Positions 1-5,486 of a stretch of DNA of 7,963 nt are shown here, piece by piece (position 1 is the first letter of the stretch; every line of letters starts with the position of its first letter). Made by a program: the position numbers and the translations under genes. Where the stretch lies: positions 1 to 7,963 of the forward strand of contig CALVVC010000046.1 of assembly GCA_944363755.1 (NCBI GenBank). The letters are read 5' to 3'. Source of the stretch: an uncultured Bacilli bacterium. Its GTDB lineage: Bacteria > Bacillota_I > Bacilli_A > RF39 > UBA660. The notes under the pieces are model-generated. The model was given only the letters and a program-made list of their open reading frames with translations, was not told where the DNA came from and made no database searches.

Positions 1-165
1 AACTTAATAGTAGATGCTCCTTATGGACTTAATGATTTATTTAATATGATAATAAGACCTGTAAAAATAGATTTTAAAGAAGAGGATTATATAAGAAAAG
101 TAAATAAATGGAAAAAGAATTGGCCAAAATTAAAAATATTACCTTGGAAAGAGGAGGACTTATGA
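1..165 (+). CDS. C-terminal end of a nucleotidyltransferase family protein (NTP_transf_6-like), partial
   Basis: An open frame runs from the first base to a TGA at 163-165 and gives the last 54 residues of a protein whose start lies upstream of the window. The residues D-A-P-Y-G-L-N-D-L-F, then I-I-R-P, then W-K-K-N-W-P-K-L and L-P-W match, from memory, the usual C-terminus of the small nucleotidyltransferase-fold family once called DUF925 (COG3575/PF06042). That family typically ends in a GLxDLF...RP...WPxLxxLPW pattern. The catalytic N-terminal half is not visible, so activity cannot be judged, and the family has no well-established substrate. The final codons contain the GAGGAGG ribosome binding site of the next gene, and the stop overlaps its start as ATGA, so the two are probably translationally coupled. 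Confidence 0.7.
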   Translation, partial: NLIVDAPYGLNDLFNMIIRPVKIDFKEEDYIRKVNKWKKNWPKLKILPWKEEDL

Positions 166-392
166 TTTATCCAGAATTTTTAAAAGAACATGATATTATT
201 GGTGTAACTGCACCTTCAGATGGTATTACTTATGAAGAAGCAATTTATGAATCTTTAAAAGATTTAAATATACCAATCATAATTAATACAGATATAGGTC
301 ATGTTTCACCTAGAATGACTATTATAAATGGTGCAATCGCTATTATTACTTCATCTAATGGCAAAGGGAAAGTAAAGTTTGAATTAAAATAA
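162..392 (+). pseudogene. Internally deleted S66 (LD-carboxypeptidase) gene remnant
   Basis: The ATG at 162 follows GAGGAGG (151-157) and overlaps the upstream stop. An in-frame ATG at 108 has no ribosome binding site and lies inside the upstream gene. The 76-residue product begins M-I-Y-P-E-F-L-K-E-H-D-I-I-G-V-T-A-P-S, the normal N-terminus of S66 LD-carboxypeptidases. From about residue 23 it continues as the normal C-terminus: L-N-I-P-I-I-I-N-T-D-I-G-H-V-S-P-R-M-T-I-I-N-G-A. Family members are about 300-350 residues, so roughly 230-270 residues are missing with the frame kept. The retained His of IGH matches the family's catalytic His, but the nucleophilic Ser and the Glu lie in the missing part. 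The enzyme normally removes the terminal D-amino acid from murein tetrapeptides; this product should be inactive. An assembly deletion or a repurposed mini-protein are alternatives. Confidence 0.75.
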
Positions 393-399
393 GATAGTT

Positions 400-693
400 A
401 TGGGTTTTAATTCATTATTATTTATACTGTGTATATATTTACCATCAATTATCATATTAAGTTTTGTTATAGTTTTTCCTGCAATATTTATTAAACTTTA
501 CTATAGTTATAAAAAGAAAAGAGATTTAAATACTAGAAAAATAATTATCAAAATTATAATATTATTATCACTAGTTTTCTTAAGCCTTATTTCCTACTTT
601 TTCGCTTTTCTAACTAATAATATTATCTTCTACCTATCTGTTATTTTATTAATAGTATATTTAGTAACATCAATAATATTTATTATTCGTTGA
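400..693 (+). CDS. Small three-helix membrane protein, unknown function
   Basis: I do not recognise this 97-residue protein. It is almost wholly hydrophobic, with probable membrane segments at about residues 5-32, 48-71 and 74-96. The only polar stretch is residues 34-47 (Y-Y-S-Y-K-K-K-R-D-L-N-T-R-K), whose positive charge suggests that it faces the cytoplasm. The gene starts 7 bases after the deleted carboxypeptidase remnant. Only a weak purine stretch (AAGATAG) precedes the ATG, so it probably depends on read-through from upstream. Its TGA (691-693) lies 23 bases before the ATG of the ART-like gene, which suggests co-transcription. A three-helix protein next to a possible toxin could be an immunity or accessory factor, but nothing in the sequence shows this. 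Confidence 0.6.
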   Translation: MGFNSLLFILCIYLPSIIILSFVIVFPAIFIKLYYSYKKKRDLNTRKIIIKIIILLSLVFLSLISYFFAFLTNNIIFYLSVILLIVYLVTSIIFIIR

Positions 694-703
694 TATATGT
701 AAA

Positions 704-709
704 AGAGGT
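704..709 (+). promoter_or_regulatory. Ribosome binding site fixing the start of the ART-like gene
   Basis: AGAGGT lies 7 bases before the ATG at 717. A longer reading from a TTG at 690 would have no Shine-Dalgarno sequence and would overlap the preceding stop, so the ATG at 717 is preferred. Confidence 0.65.
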
Positions 710-716
710 AATTAAA

Positions 717-1400
717 ATGATATATGAAGATTTAATTAAACAATATGAAAAATTATCTGAAGAAGAAAAGAATGCTTTATTAGTTTATAAATCAAGACTA
801 GGTAGAGCGATTAACTCTTTAGATAATAATCCTTTAGAAATAAAAGAAATATATGAACAATATAAAATGCTTTTAAATAATCCTAAAAATATCTTCATGA
901 AATTTACTGTATTTAAAGATATTTCTTTTGAAAATTTAGAAGCTTTTAAATCCAGTTTACTAAAAACAAAAGAAATAGTAAAAGAGGCTTCAACTAAAAT
1001 AATATTACCTGAAGATGTTACTACTTATAGAGCATTTTCCGTAAGTAAAGAAGATGAATTATCAACCCTATCTAGAACAGACTTAATATCAACTAGTCTA
1101 AATATAAATGAATGCAGTAAATATTTAATTCCTAATAAAGGTTATACTCATTACTTATATCAAATAAACTTAGAAAAAGGCTCTATGGTTACAATTTGTC
1201 CATATAGAATATTAATAGATAATAATGGTAGGTTAACATTAACTAAAGAAAATAATAGCGAGGAGATAATCATATCTAAAGATAATTATGATTTTGATAG
1301 TGTTATAGAAACGACAACTGAATTAAATGCTAAAGAAGAATTAAATATAATTAGTATTAATGCTATATCTAAAGAAAAAGATACAGAATTAAAAAGATGA
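717..1400 (+). CDS. Putative ADP-ribosyltransferase-fold protein
   Basis: This 227-residue protein has a helical N-terminal half (to about residue 95, including Y-K-S-R-L-G-R-A-I-N-S-L) followed by a beta-rich half. The second half shows the order expected of R-S-E mono-ADP-ribosyltransferases: an Arg in T-Y-R-A-F (R105), an S-T-S strand in L-I-S-T-S-L (125-127), and a late Glu pair in S-E-E-I-I-I (E172/E173) followed by K-D-N-Y-D-F. The overall plan, with helices before YR, then STS, then EE-III, resembles the ADP-ribosyltransferase exoenzyme family (PF03496). Such enzymes transfer ADP-ribose from NAD+ to proteins or other targets. There is no signal peptide or membrane segment, so it should act in the cytoplasm or leave by a non-Sec route. 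The Q/E-x-E form of the catalytic loop is not clear: the residue two before E173 is Ser. It may therefore be a divergent or inactive ART fold. No antitoxin is recognised. Confidence 0.55.
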   Translation: MIYEDLIKQYEKLSEEEKNALLVYKSRLGRAINSLDNNPLEIKEIYEQYKMLLNNPKNIFMKFTVFKDISFENLEAFKSSLLKTKEIVKEASTKIILPEDVTTYRAFSVSKEDELSTLSRTDLISTSLNINECSKYLIPNKGYTHYLYQINLEKGSMVTICPYRILIDNNGRLTLTKENNSEEIIISKDNYDFDSVIETTTELNAKEELNIISINAISKEKDTELKR

Positions 1401-1422
1401 CCCAAAGTAAAAGTCATCTTTT
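1392..1422. terminator. Bidirectional terminator spanning two convergent stop codons
   Basis: AAAAGATGAC (1392-1401) pairs perfectly with GTCATCTTTT (1413-1422) around an 11-base loop. The arms end in A and T runs, so either transcript gets a hairpin followed by a short U run (TTTT on +, TTTTT on -). The stop of the ART-like gene (1398-1400) lies in the left arm and the stop of the downstream fem gene (1414-1416 on the minus strand) in the right arm. Confidence 0.75.
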
Positions 1423-2706
1423 AATATTCTTAAGTTTATGATAAAGAGCATAACTAACTTTATAAGCATGATACCAAAAAGGACTAATAATAAGATCAAA
1501 CTCCCCAATTAATTCAACTACTTGTCCTCCAAAACTTTTCTTAAATAGATAAAGTCCGAGTAAAGGATTACTTTCACTAAAGTCTCCTGTTATACCATAA
1601 AAGTTATATATATCATAATGATTATCAATTGCATACTTAATTCCTGCAAAGTGAAGAGTATAAGCAGATTGAAAACTCATAAGTTCTGCTTTAGAACCTC
1701 CATAAAGAGATAATACTTCATTTCCATATATTAAGAATAAAATTCCACCAAGTATTGGTTTATCTCCATACTCATCTCTCATCTTTTTAGTTTTTTCAAT
1801 ATTTTTCTTTAGTCTTTCAATCTCACTTTTCAAAAACTCTTGCTTACTATGATATTTTTTCTCATTCATAGGTTTACTCTTATCTTCATATTGTTTTCTT
1901 CTATTTTCGATAGATTCCTTTAAATTATCAATTTCTTTTTTAGTATTTTCTATCTCTTCATTAAAATCAATCTCAGCAATTAATATTTTTAAAATACCAT
2001 CATCATGCAAACTATCCCACATATTCTCATAATATGATAAAGGTCTATCAATAAATTCACGACGTTCTCCTGTATGTTGCATAATATCTTTAAATATAGG
2101 TAACTCATCTCTTGTAATTTCACGTACCTTTACCCCAAGTCTTTCATTTTTTCTTAAAATCTGTCTTGTTTTAGAATCCATATCTTTCATAACATCATCA
2201 AGAGTTCTATCTTTAACTGTAATAGTATGCATCCATCTAGGTTGTAAGGAATCTTGCATTAAATTAAATCCAAAATGTTTATAACCTAACTTTTTTAAAT
2301 TATCGATAGTATCACTATTATCTATCCCATCTTTAACTAAATCTCCATTAATATCTCTTTGTTTATACATAACATAAGGATCTATCTTAATAAAAATACC
2401 ACCCTTGACTTTCGCAAACTTTTTAACTTCCTCAGTAAACTCTTTTAATAAATTATAGTCATGATAATCTATTAAAAAACCTCTAGGTGAATAAAACATA
2501 TACTTCTTAACAATAGGTACACGCTTTGCAAGAAGTAAAGCTGCTCCCTTTATCTTTTCTTTATCATATAGCCCAACTACATAATGACGCCATCCATTAT
2601 GTTCTTTTAATTTAGCCCATCCTCTAGTCTGATGGAAAGTCGCTTCATCAGTAGTTAAAGCAAATTTTTCTAACTCATCAAAACTAATCTCTTTTAATTT
2701 CATCAT
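1414..2706 (-). CDS. FemA/FemX-family peptidoglycan bridge aminoacyltransferase (second of pair)
   Basis: This 430-residue protein is a FemAB-type ligase. These are cytoplasmic, membrane-associated enzymes that move an amino acid from aminoacyl-tRNA to the stem peptide of lipid II to build the interpeptide bridge. Family marks are Q-T-R-G-W-A (26-31), S-P-R-G-F (73-77), F-I-K-I-D-P (105-110), L-G-Y-K-H-F-G-F (120s-130s), Q-P-R-W (145-148), G-I-T-G-D-F (371-376), F-K-K-S-F-G-G (388-394) and G-E-F-D (401-404). Residues about 249-312 form a long charged coiled-coil arm between the two GNAT-like halves, as in FemA. Length is normal (about 410-440). It starts at the first of two adjacent ATGs, with AAGGA 5 bases upstream inside the 3' end of the preceding fem gene (23-base overlap), so it is probably translated by coupling. 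Which residue it adds, and in which order, cannot be read from the sequence. Confidence 0.9.
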   Translation of the reverse strand: MMKLKEISFDELEKFALTTDEATFHQTRGWAKLKEHNGWRHYVVGLYDKEKIKGAALLLAKRVPIVKKYMFYSPRGFLIDYHDYNLLKEFTEEVKKFAKVKGGIFIKIDPYVMYKQRDINGDLVKDGIDNSDTIDNLKKLGYKHFGFNLMQDSLQPRWMHTITVKDRTLDDVMKDMDSKTRQILRKNERLGVKVREITRDELPIFKDIMQHTGERREFIDRPLSYYENMWDSLHDDGILKILIAEIDFNEEIENTKKEIDNLKESIENRRKQYEDKSKPMNEKKYHSKQEFLKSEIERLKKNIEKTKKMRDEYGDKPILGGILFLIYGNEVLSLYGGSKAELMSFQSAYTLHFAGIKYAIDNHYDIYNFYGITGDFSESNPLLGLYLFKKSFGGQVVELIGEFDLIISPFWYHAYKVSYALYHKLKNIKR

Positions 2707-3985
2707 TAAGTTCCTTCTTCTTTCTTTTCTTAATTATATTTCTATAAATTGGTACTAACTTTGTAAAAGCAAAGTAGTAAATAGGTTTAACTACATAATC
2801 AAATTCCCCCATAAACTCAACATAGTCTCCTCCGAATTTCTTCTTAAACTCATGTAGACCAAGTCTTGGATTATCTTTAGATAAATCACCAATAGTACCA
2901 AACTGATCATATATTTTTAAGCCTCTATCTTTACAAAACTTTAAATGTTCAAAGTATGTATGGTAATTAACATAAGTTTCACTTAATATATTATGGTTTC
3001 CTGCATAAAGTACCCATGCTTTATCTCCATACTCTATTAACATATGGGCAGATAATGTTACTTCTTCACCATATTCTTTTAAATAGTTATTATATTTAAA
3101 AACTTCTTTTTCCAAATTTTCTTTTTGTCTTGTCAGTTCCTTAAGCTTATTTTTAGCACTCTTAGACATATTCTCTTTAGGAAGTTCATCTATTTTTTTA
3201 TTAACATCATCTAAATCATTCTCTAATACTTCTAAGCTATCTTTAATATTAACCTTACCTAAGAATAAAGTTGCTTTATTATCTTCATTAAATAATTTAT
3301 ATAATGTTTTATAATAGTCTAATCCATAAGAAACAAAATCTTTTCTTGACTCTGTTAACATCATCAAATGATAAAATGTTTCTAAATCTTTTTCTGTTCC
3401 AATTTCAACTTTAGTTTTAAGTTTAAGAGACTTAGCAATTCTTTGTTTTGTTGTCTTAGAAAAATGACTCTCAATTTCCTCCATAGGTCTTTCTAAGTCA
3501 ATTCTAAAAGTATACCTTGGTTGTGTACTTTCAAAGTTTTTAGTAAACCCTAAGTGCTTATAACCTAATTTTAATAACTCATTATAAATTTTCTTATCTT
3601 TAGATTCAACCTCAGTTATTTCTCCTTTATAATCTTCCTTCTTCCAAATTATATCAGGATCTATCTTTACATAAATTGCTTTCTTCCTCTTAGCAAACTT
3701 AACAATTTCTTCTGTAAAAGTATCTAATATTTTTTTATCATTAAAATTAATTACATACCCTCTTGGCGCATATAAATAGCATAACCCTAAAGGTAGACTT
3801 TTCTTTAATAATAAAGATGCTCCTACTATTTTCCCCTTATCATCAAGCCCTAAATAATAGGGAGTAAGCCCTCTTTCTTTTTTTACTAACTCTCCCCAAT
3901 CATAAGACTGTAAAAAGTGACTCTTATAGGGATTAGTTTTTACAAAACTCTCGTATTCATTTTTTTCTAAAACTCTTAATTCCAT
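2684..3985 (-). CDS. FemA/FemX-family peptidoglycan bridge aminoacyltransferase (first of pair)
   Basis: This 433-residue paralogue is nearly collinear with the gene after it. It carries Q-S-Y-D-W-G-E (FemAB N-terminal motif), A-P-R-G-Y (about 73-77), Y-V-K-I-D-P (105-110), L-G-Y-K-H-L-G-F, Q-P-R-Y, a coiled-coil arm at about 248-305, G-T-I-G-D-L near 375, F-K-K-K-F-G-G (390-396) and G-E-F-D (403-406). It ends in a Lys-rich tail. I chose the ATG at 3985. A GTG at 3994 would add three residues, but it lies about 5 bases from the expected transcript start with no room for a ribosome binding site, and the ATG aligns PRG at the same residue numbers as the paralogue. It is first in a two-gene operon. 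By the precedent of FemX/FemA/FemB and MurM/MurN, the pair would add successive bridge residues. Confidence 0.9.
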   Translation of the reverse strand: MELRVLEKNEYESFVKTNPYKSHFLQSYDWGELVKKERGLTPYYLGLDDKGKIVGASLLLKKSLPLGLCYLYAPRGYVINFNDKKILDTFTEEIVKFAKRKKAIYVKIDPDIIWKKEDYKGEITEVESKDKKIYNELLKLGYKHLGFTKNFESTQPRYTFRIDLERPMEEIESHFSKTTKQRIAKSLKLKTKVEIGTEKDLETFYHLMMLTESRKDFVSYGLDYYKTLYKLFNEDNKATLFLGKVNIKDSLEVLENDLDDVNKKIDELPKENMSKSAKNKLKELTRQKENLEKEVFKYNNYLKEYGEEVTLSAHMLIEYGDKAWVLYAGNHNILSETYVNYHTYFEHLKFCKDRGLKIYDQFGTIGDLSKDNPRLGLHEFKKKFGGDYVEFMGEFDYVVKPIYYFAFTKLVPIYRNIIKKRKKKELNDEIKRD

Positions 3986-4005
3986 TCTTATCACAACCTA
4001 TATAA

Positions 4006-4034
4006 AGTATAATTTATTTAAGAATAACTGTCAA
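4006..4034 (-). promoter_or_regulatory. Sigma-A-type promoter of the fem operon
   Basis: Read on the minus strand, TTGACA (4034-4029) is followed after 17 bases by TATACT (4011-4006): a consensus -35 and a 5/6 -10 at the ideal spacing. Transcription should start near 3999, leaving a leader of only about 14 bases with AGG (3999-3997) before the ATG at 3985. Confidence 0.85.
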
Positions 4035-4061
4035 TTTTAGTATATCCTAAAAATAAAAAAA

Positions 4062-4089
4062 TAGTCTTTTAATATGAAAATGCTATAAT
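4062..4089 (+). promoter_or_regulatory. Extended -10 promoter for the 96-residue protein gene
   Basis: TATAAT at 4084-4089 is preceded by TGC, forming an extended -10 (TGnTATAAT). The best -35 is a weak TAGTCT at 4062-4067 with 16-base spacing. It lies back to back with the fem promoter, with about 27 bases between the two -35 regions. Confidence 0.65.
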
Positions 4090-4124
4090 GTAAGTAAGTA
4101 AAAAGATAAAGGAGAAATTATATT

Positions 4125-4415
4125 ATGGAAAACTTTGATTTATTATTAGATAAAATGAATGAAAATTATAGTTATTTGCAAACAATCATGGGAGTAGTCT
4201 ATGAAAAAGTAAAAGAAAATCCTGAAGATGAATCTAGCATGGAACTTTTAGAATCATTAGGAAATCTTGGTAAAAGAATGTTATCTACAGAAGAGTCTCT
4301 TGTAGGATCATATTGTCATACAGATGAAGCGATAACATTAATAGATAAAATAGAAGAAAAAAAGAATAGCTTAACTACAAGTTTAGAAGAAACAACTATT
4401 AAAAAAAGATTATAA
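4125..4415 (+). CDS. Small helical acidic protein, unknown function
   Basis: I do not recognise this 96-residue protein. It is acidic and almost entirely helix-forming: an N-terminal amphipathic stretch (F-D-L-L-L-D-K-M-N-E-N-Y), a Glu-rich middle, and a C-terminal stretch at about residues 66-85 that could form a coiled coil (E-A-I-T-L-I-D-K-I-E-E-K-K). There is no signal peptide or membrane segment. It has one Cys (in S-Y-C-H). AAAGGAG (4108-4114) lies 10 bases before the ATG, and an extended -10 promoter lies just upstream, so the gene is monocistronic and probably well expressed. It is followed by its own terminator and faces the small gene on the other strand. Confidence 0.65.
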   Translation: MENFDLLLDKMNENYSYLQTIMGVVYEKVKENPEDESSMELLESLGNLGKRMLSTEESLVGSYCHTDEAITLIDKIEEKKNSLTTSLEETTIKKRL

Positions 4416-4445
4416 AAAAGACAAATAAGTAAAAACTTATCTGTC
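4414..4445 (-). terminator. Minus-strand terminator of the small coiled-coil gene
   Basis: Arms 4420-4430 and 4435-4445 enclose an AAAA loop. On the minus-strand RNA all 11 positions pair (one G-U) and a run of six U follows (4419-4414). On the plus strand the same site has an A-C mismatch and no U-tract, so it should act only on minus transcripts. Confidence 0.75.
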
Positions 4446-4456
4446 ACAATTTCTAG

Positions 4457-4482
4457 GATATGAGAGTCTCTCATATCTTTTT
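4457..4482 (+). terminator. Plus-strand terminator of the 96-residue protein gene
   Basis: GATATGAGA (4457-4465) pairs with TCTCATATC (4469-4477) around a 3-base loop and is followed by TTTTT (4478-4482). On the minus strand no U-tract follows, so it is specific for plus-strand transcripts. The last U overlaps the stop codon of the convergent gene. Confidence 0.8.
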
Positions 4483-4726
4483 ACATCATATATTTATCAT
4501 TACTATTACCATAACCAGTTGATTGACCATTAAAATCTCTTGGACTACTAATAGCAGATTCAATTCTATTAACTCTATTTTCTAGTCTTCTCATTTGCCT
4601 CTCAAGTCTAGTTACCTCATTTTCTAAACTATTAAGTCTTTGATTCATATTATTAAAATTTTGCCATCCTCCCATATTAGGATTCATATTAGGGTTATTT
4701 GGCCACATAGGCATACCTTGATTCAT
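4481..4726 (-). CDS. Small coiled-coil protein with Asn/Pro/Met-rich N-terminus
   Basis: This 81-residue protein has three parts. Residues 1-23 are rich in Asn, Pro, Met and Gly with two Trp (P-M-W-P-N-N-P-N-M-N-P-N-M-G-G-W) and look disordered. Residues 24-59 form a regular heptad coiled coil: F24, M27, L31, L34, V38, L41, M45, L48, V52, I55 and I59 sit exactly at 3-4 spacing, with Arg/Glu flanks. Residues 60-81 are Gly/Ser/Asn-rich. The coil should oligomerise. There is no signal peptide or membrane segment. GAGGA (4738-4734) lies 7 bases before the ATG. Similar composition occurs in small spore-coat and surface-assembly proteins, but I cannot assign a family. Convergent with the 96-residue protein gene, divergent from trmB. 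Confidence 0.7.
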   Translation of the reverse strand: MNQGMPMWPNNPNMNPNMGGWQNFNNMNQRLNSLENEVTRLERQMRRLENRVNRIESAISSPRDFNGQSTGYGNSNDKYMM

Positions 4727-4750
4727 ATATTTTTCCTCACTTTCTAATCT

Positions 4751-4756
4751 ATTATA
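4751..4756 (-). promoter_or_regulatory. -10 element of the small coiled-coil gene
   Basis: TATAAT on the minus strand lies about 25 bases before the ATG and is preceded by a tract of eight T. No convincing -35 is present at 16-18 bases; that position falls inside the inverted repeat at 4772-4794. The promoter may therefore need an activator or be controlled by whatever binds there. Confidence 0.45.
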
Positions 4757-4785
4757 TTCAAAAAAAATCCTATATATGATAAAAT
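4757..4785 (+). promoter_or_regulatory. Candidate trmB promoter
   Basis: TTCAAA (4757-4762, 4/6 to consensus) and TAAAAT (4780-4785, 5/6) are separated by 17 bases. Transcription would start near 4792, about 19 bases before the trmB ATG. The region is so AT-rich that chance matches are likely. Confidence 0.4.
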
Positions 4786-4794
4786 ATCATATAT
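4772..4794. repeat. Perfect inverted repeat in the divergent promoter region
   Basis: ATATATGATA (4772-4781) and its exact complement TATCATATAT (4785-4794) flank AAA. It covers the candidate trmB -10 and sits just upstream of the divergent -10, where an operator would be placed. It has no U-tract on either side, so it is not a terminator. Confidence 0.55.
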
Positions 4795-4799
4795 GACTT

Positions 4800-4804
4800 G
4801 GAGG
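4800..4804 (+). promoter_or_regulatory. Ribosome binding site fixing the trmB start
   Basis: GGAGG lies 6 bases before the ATG at 4811. An in-frame ATG at 4793 lies upstream of this site, next to the expected transcript start, and would add six residues that the family lacks. Confidence 0.8.
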
Positions 4805-4810
4805 TTTATT

Positions 4811-5437
4811 ATGCGGTTAAGAAATGTTAAAGATAAAGAAGAAATATTAAATAATTGTAAATATTTAATTAAAAATCCTGAAGATTTAAAAGGGAAGTGG
4901 AAAGAGTTATTTAATAATGATAATCCTATATATATTGAAATAGGTATGGGTAAAGGTAAATTTATTATAGAAAATGCTCTTAGATATAAAGATATTAACT
5001 ATATAGGCATAGAAAAGTTTGATAGTGTTTTAGCAAGAGCGATAAAAAAAATACCTGATGACTTAGATAATTTAAAACTAATTAGAATGAATGCTCTAGA
5101 TATAGATAAAGTATTTTTTAAAGAGATAGATTTGATTTATCTAAATTTCTCAGATCCTTGGCCAAAGAAAAGGTGGCACGATAGACGTTTAACAAGTAAA
5201 ATATTTTTAGATAAGTATAATTTACTGTTTAAAGATATTAAAAGAATAGAAATGAAAACAGATAATGAAGAATTATTTATCTATTCTCTTGAAACATTAA
5301 GTAGTAATGGTTATGCTTTAAGTGATATTTCATTTGACTATCATAAAACAGATGCTGATATAATTATGAGCGAATATGAGATGCGTTTTAATAAAATAGG
5401 AAAAAATGTCTATCATCTTTTTGCACAAAAATACTGA
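4811..5437 (+). CDS. trmB: tRNA (guanine-N7-)-methyltransferase
   Basis: TrmB transfers a methyl group from S-adenosylmethionine to N7 of G46 in the variable loop of tRNAs, in the cytoplasm. The 208-residue product has the normal short bacterial length and all main signatures: the SAM-binding loop I-E-I-G-M-G-K-G-K-F (42-51), the acidic residue after the second strand in G-I-E-K (66-69), the diagnostic S-D-P-W-P-K-K-R-W-H-D-R-R-L (114-127), T-D-N-E (150-153) and a C-terminal S-E-Y-E-M-R-F (177-183), where many relatives have T-x-Y-E. The N-terminus M-R-L-R-N matches relatives when the ATG at 4811 is used. It appears monocistronic. No clear terminator follows, and the TGA stop falls inside the -35 box of the next promoter, so read-through into the lipoprotein operon is possible. 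Confidence 0.96.
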   Translation: MRLRNVKDKEEILNNCKYLIKNPEDLKGKWKELFNNDNPIYIEIGMGKGKFIIENALRYKDINYIGIEKFDSVLARAIKKIPDDLDNLKLIRMNALDIDKVFFKEIDLIYLNFSDPWPKKRWHDRRLTSKIFLDKYNLLFKDIKRIEMKTDNEELFIYSLETLSSNGYALSDISFDYHKTDADIIMSEYEMRFNKIGKNVYHLFAQKY

Positions 5438-5463
5438 CAAATTAAATATTTATTTGTTATAAT
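5434..5463 (+). promoter_or_regulatory. Promoter of the lipoprotein-ytxH operon
   Basis: CTGACA (5434-5439, 5/6 to TTGACA) and a perfect TATAAT (5458-5463) are 18 bases apart. The trmB stop codon TGA (5435-5437) is part of the -35. The leader before the TTG start is about 17 bases. Confidence 0.75.
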
Positions 5464-5474
5464 TATATAAGAGT

Positions 5475-5479
5475 AGGTG
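5475..5479 (+). promoter_or_regulatory. Ribosome binding site supporting a TTG start
   Basis: AGGTG lies 7 bases before the TTG at 5487. The TTG is followed at once by codons for a lipoprotein signal peptide, and no ATG or GTG nearby gives that peptide, so a TTG start is well supported. Confidence 0.7.
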
Positions 5480-5486
5480 TTGCATA

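Noticed and set aside
108..161. Upstream in-frame start for the carboxypeptidase remnant
   Set aside because: It lies inside the upstream coding region without a ribosome binding site; the family N-terminus MIYP begins exactly at the ATG at 162.
690..716. TTG start for the ART-like gene, adding nine residues
   Set aside because: No Shine-Dalgarno precedes it, and AGAGGT points to the ATG at 717.
3986..3994. GTG start for the first fem gene
   Set aside because: It would lie about 5 bases from the predicted transcript start; the ATG at 3985 also aligns better with the paralogue.
5437..5457. Possible terminator hairpin after trmB (ACAAAT and ATTTGT arms)
   Set aside because: The arms are only six AT-rich pairs with a 9-base loop and no U-run; the site is better explained as promoter sequence.
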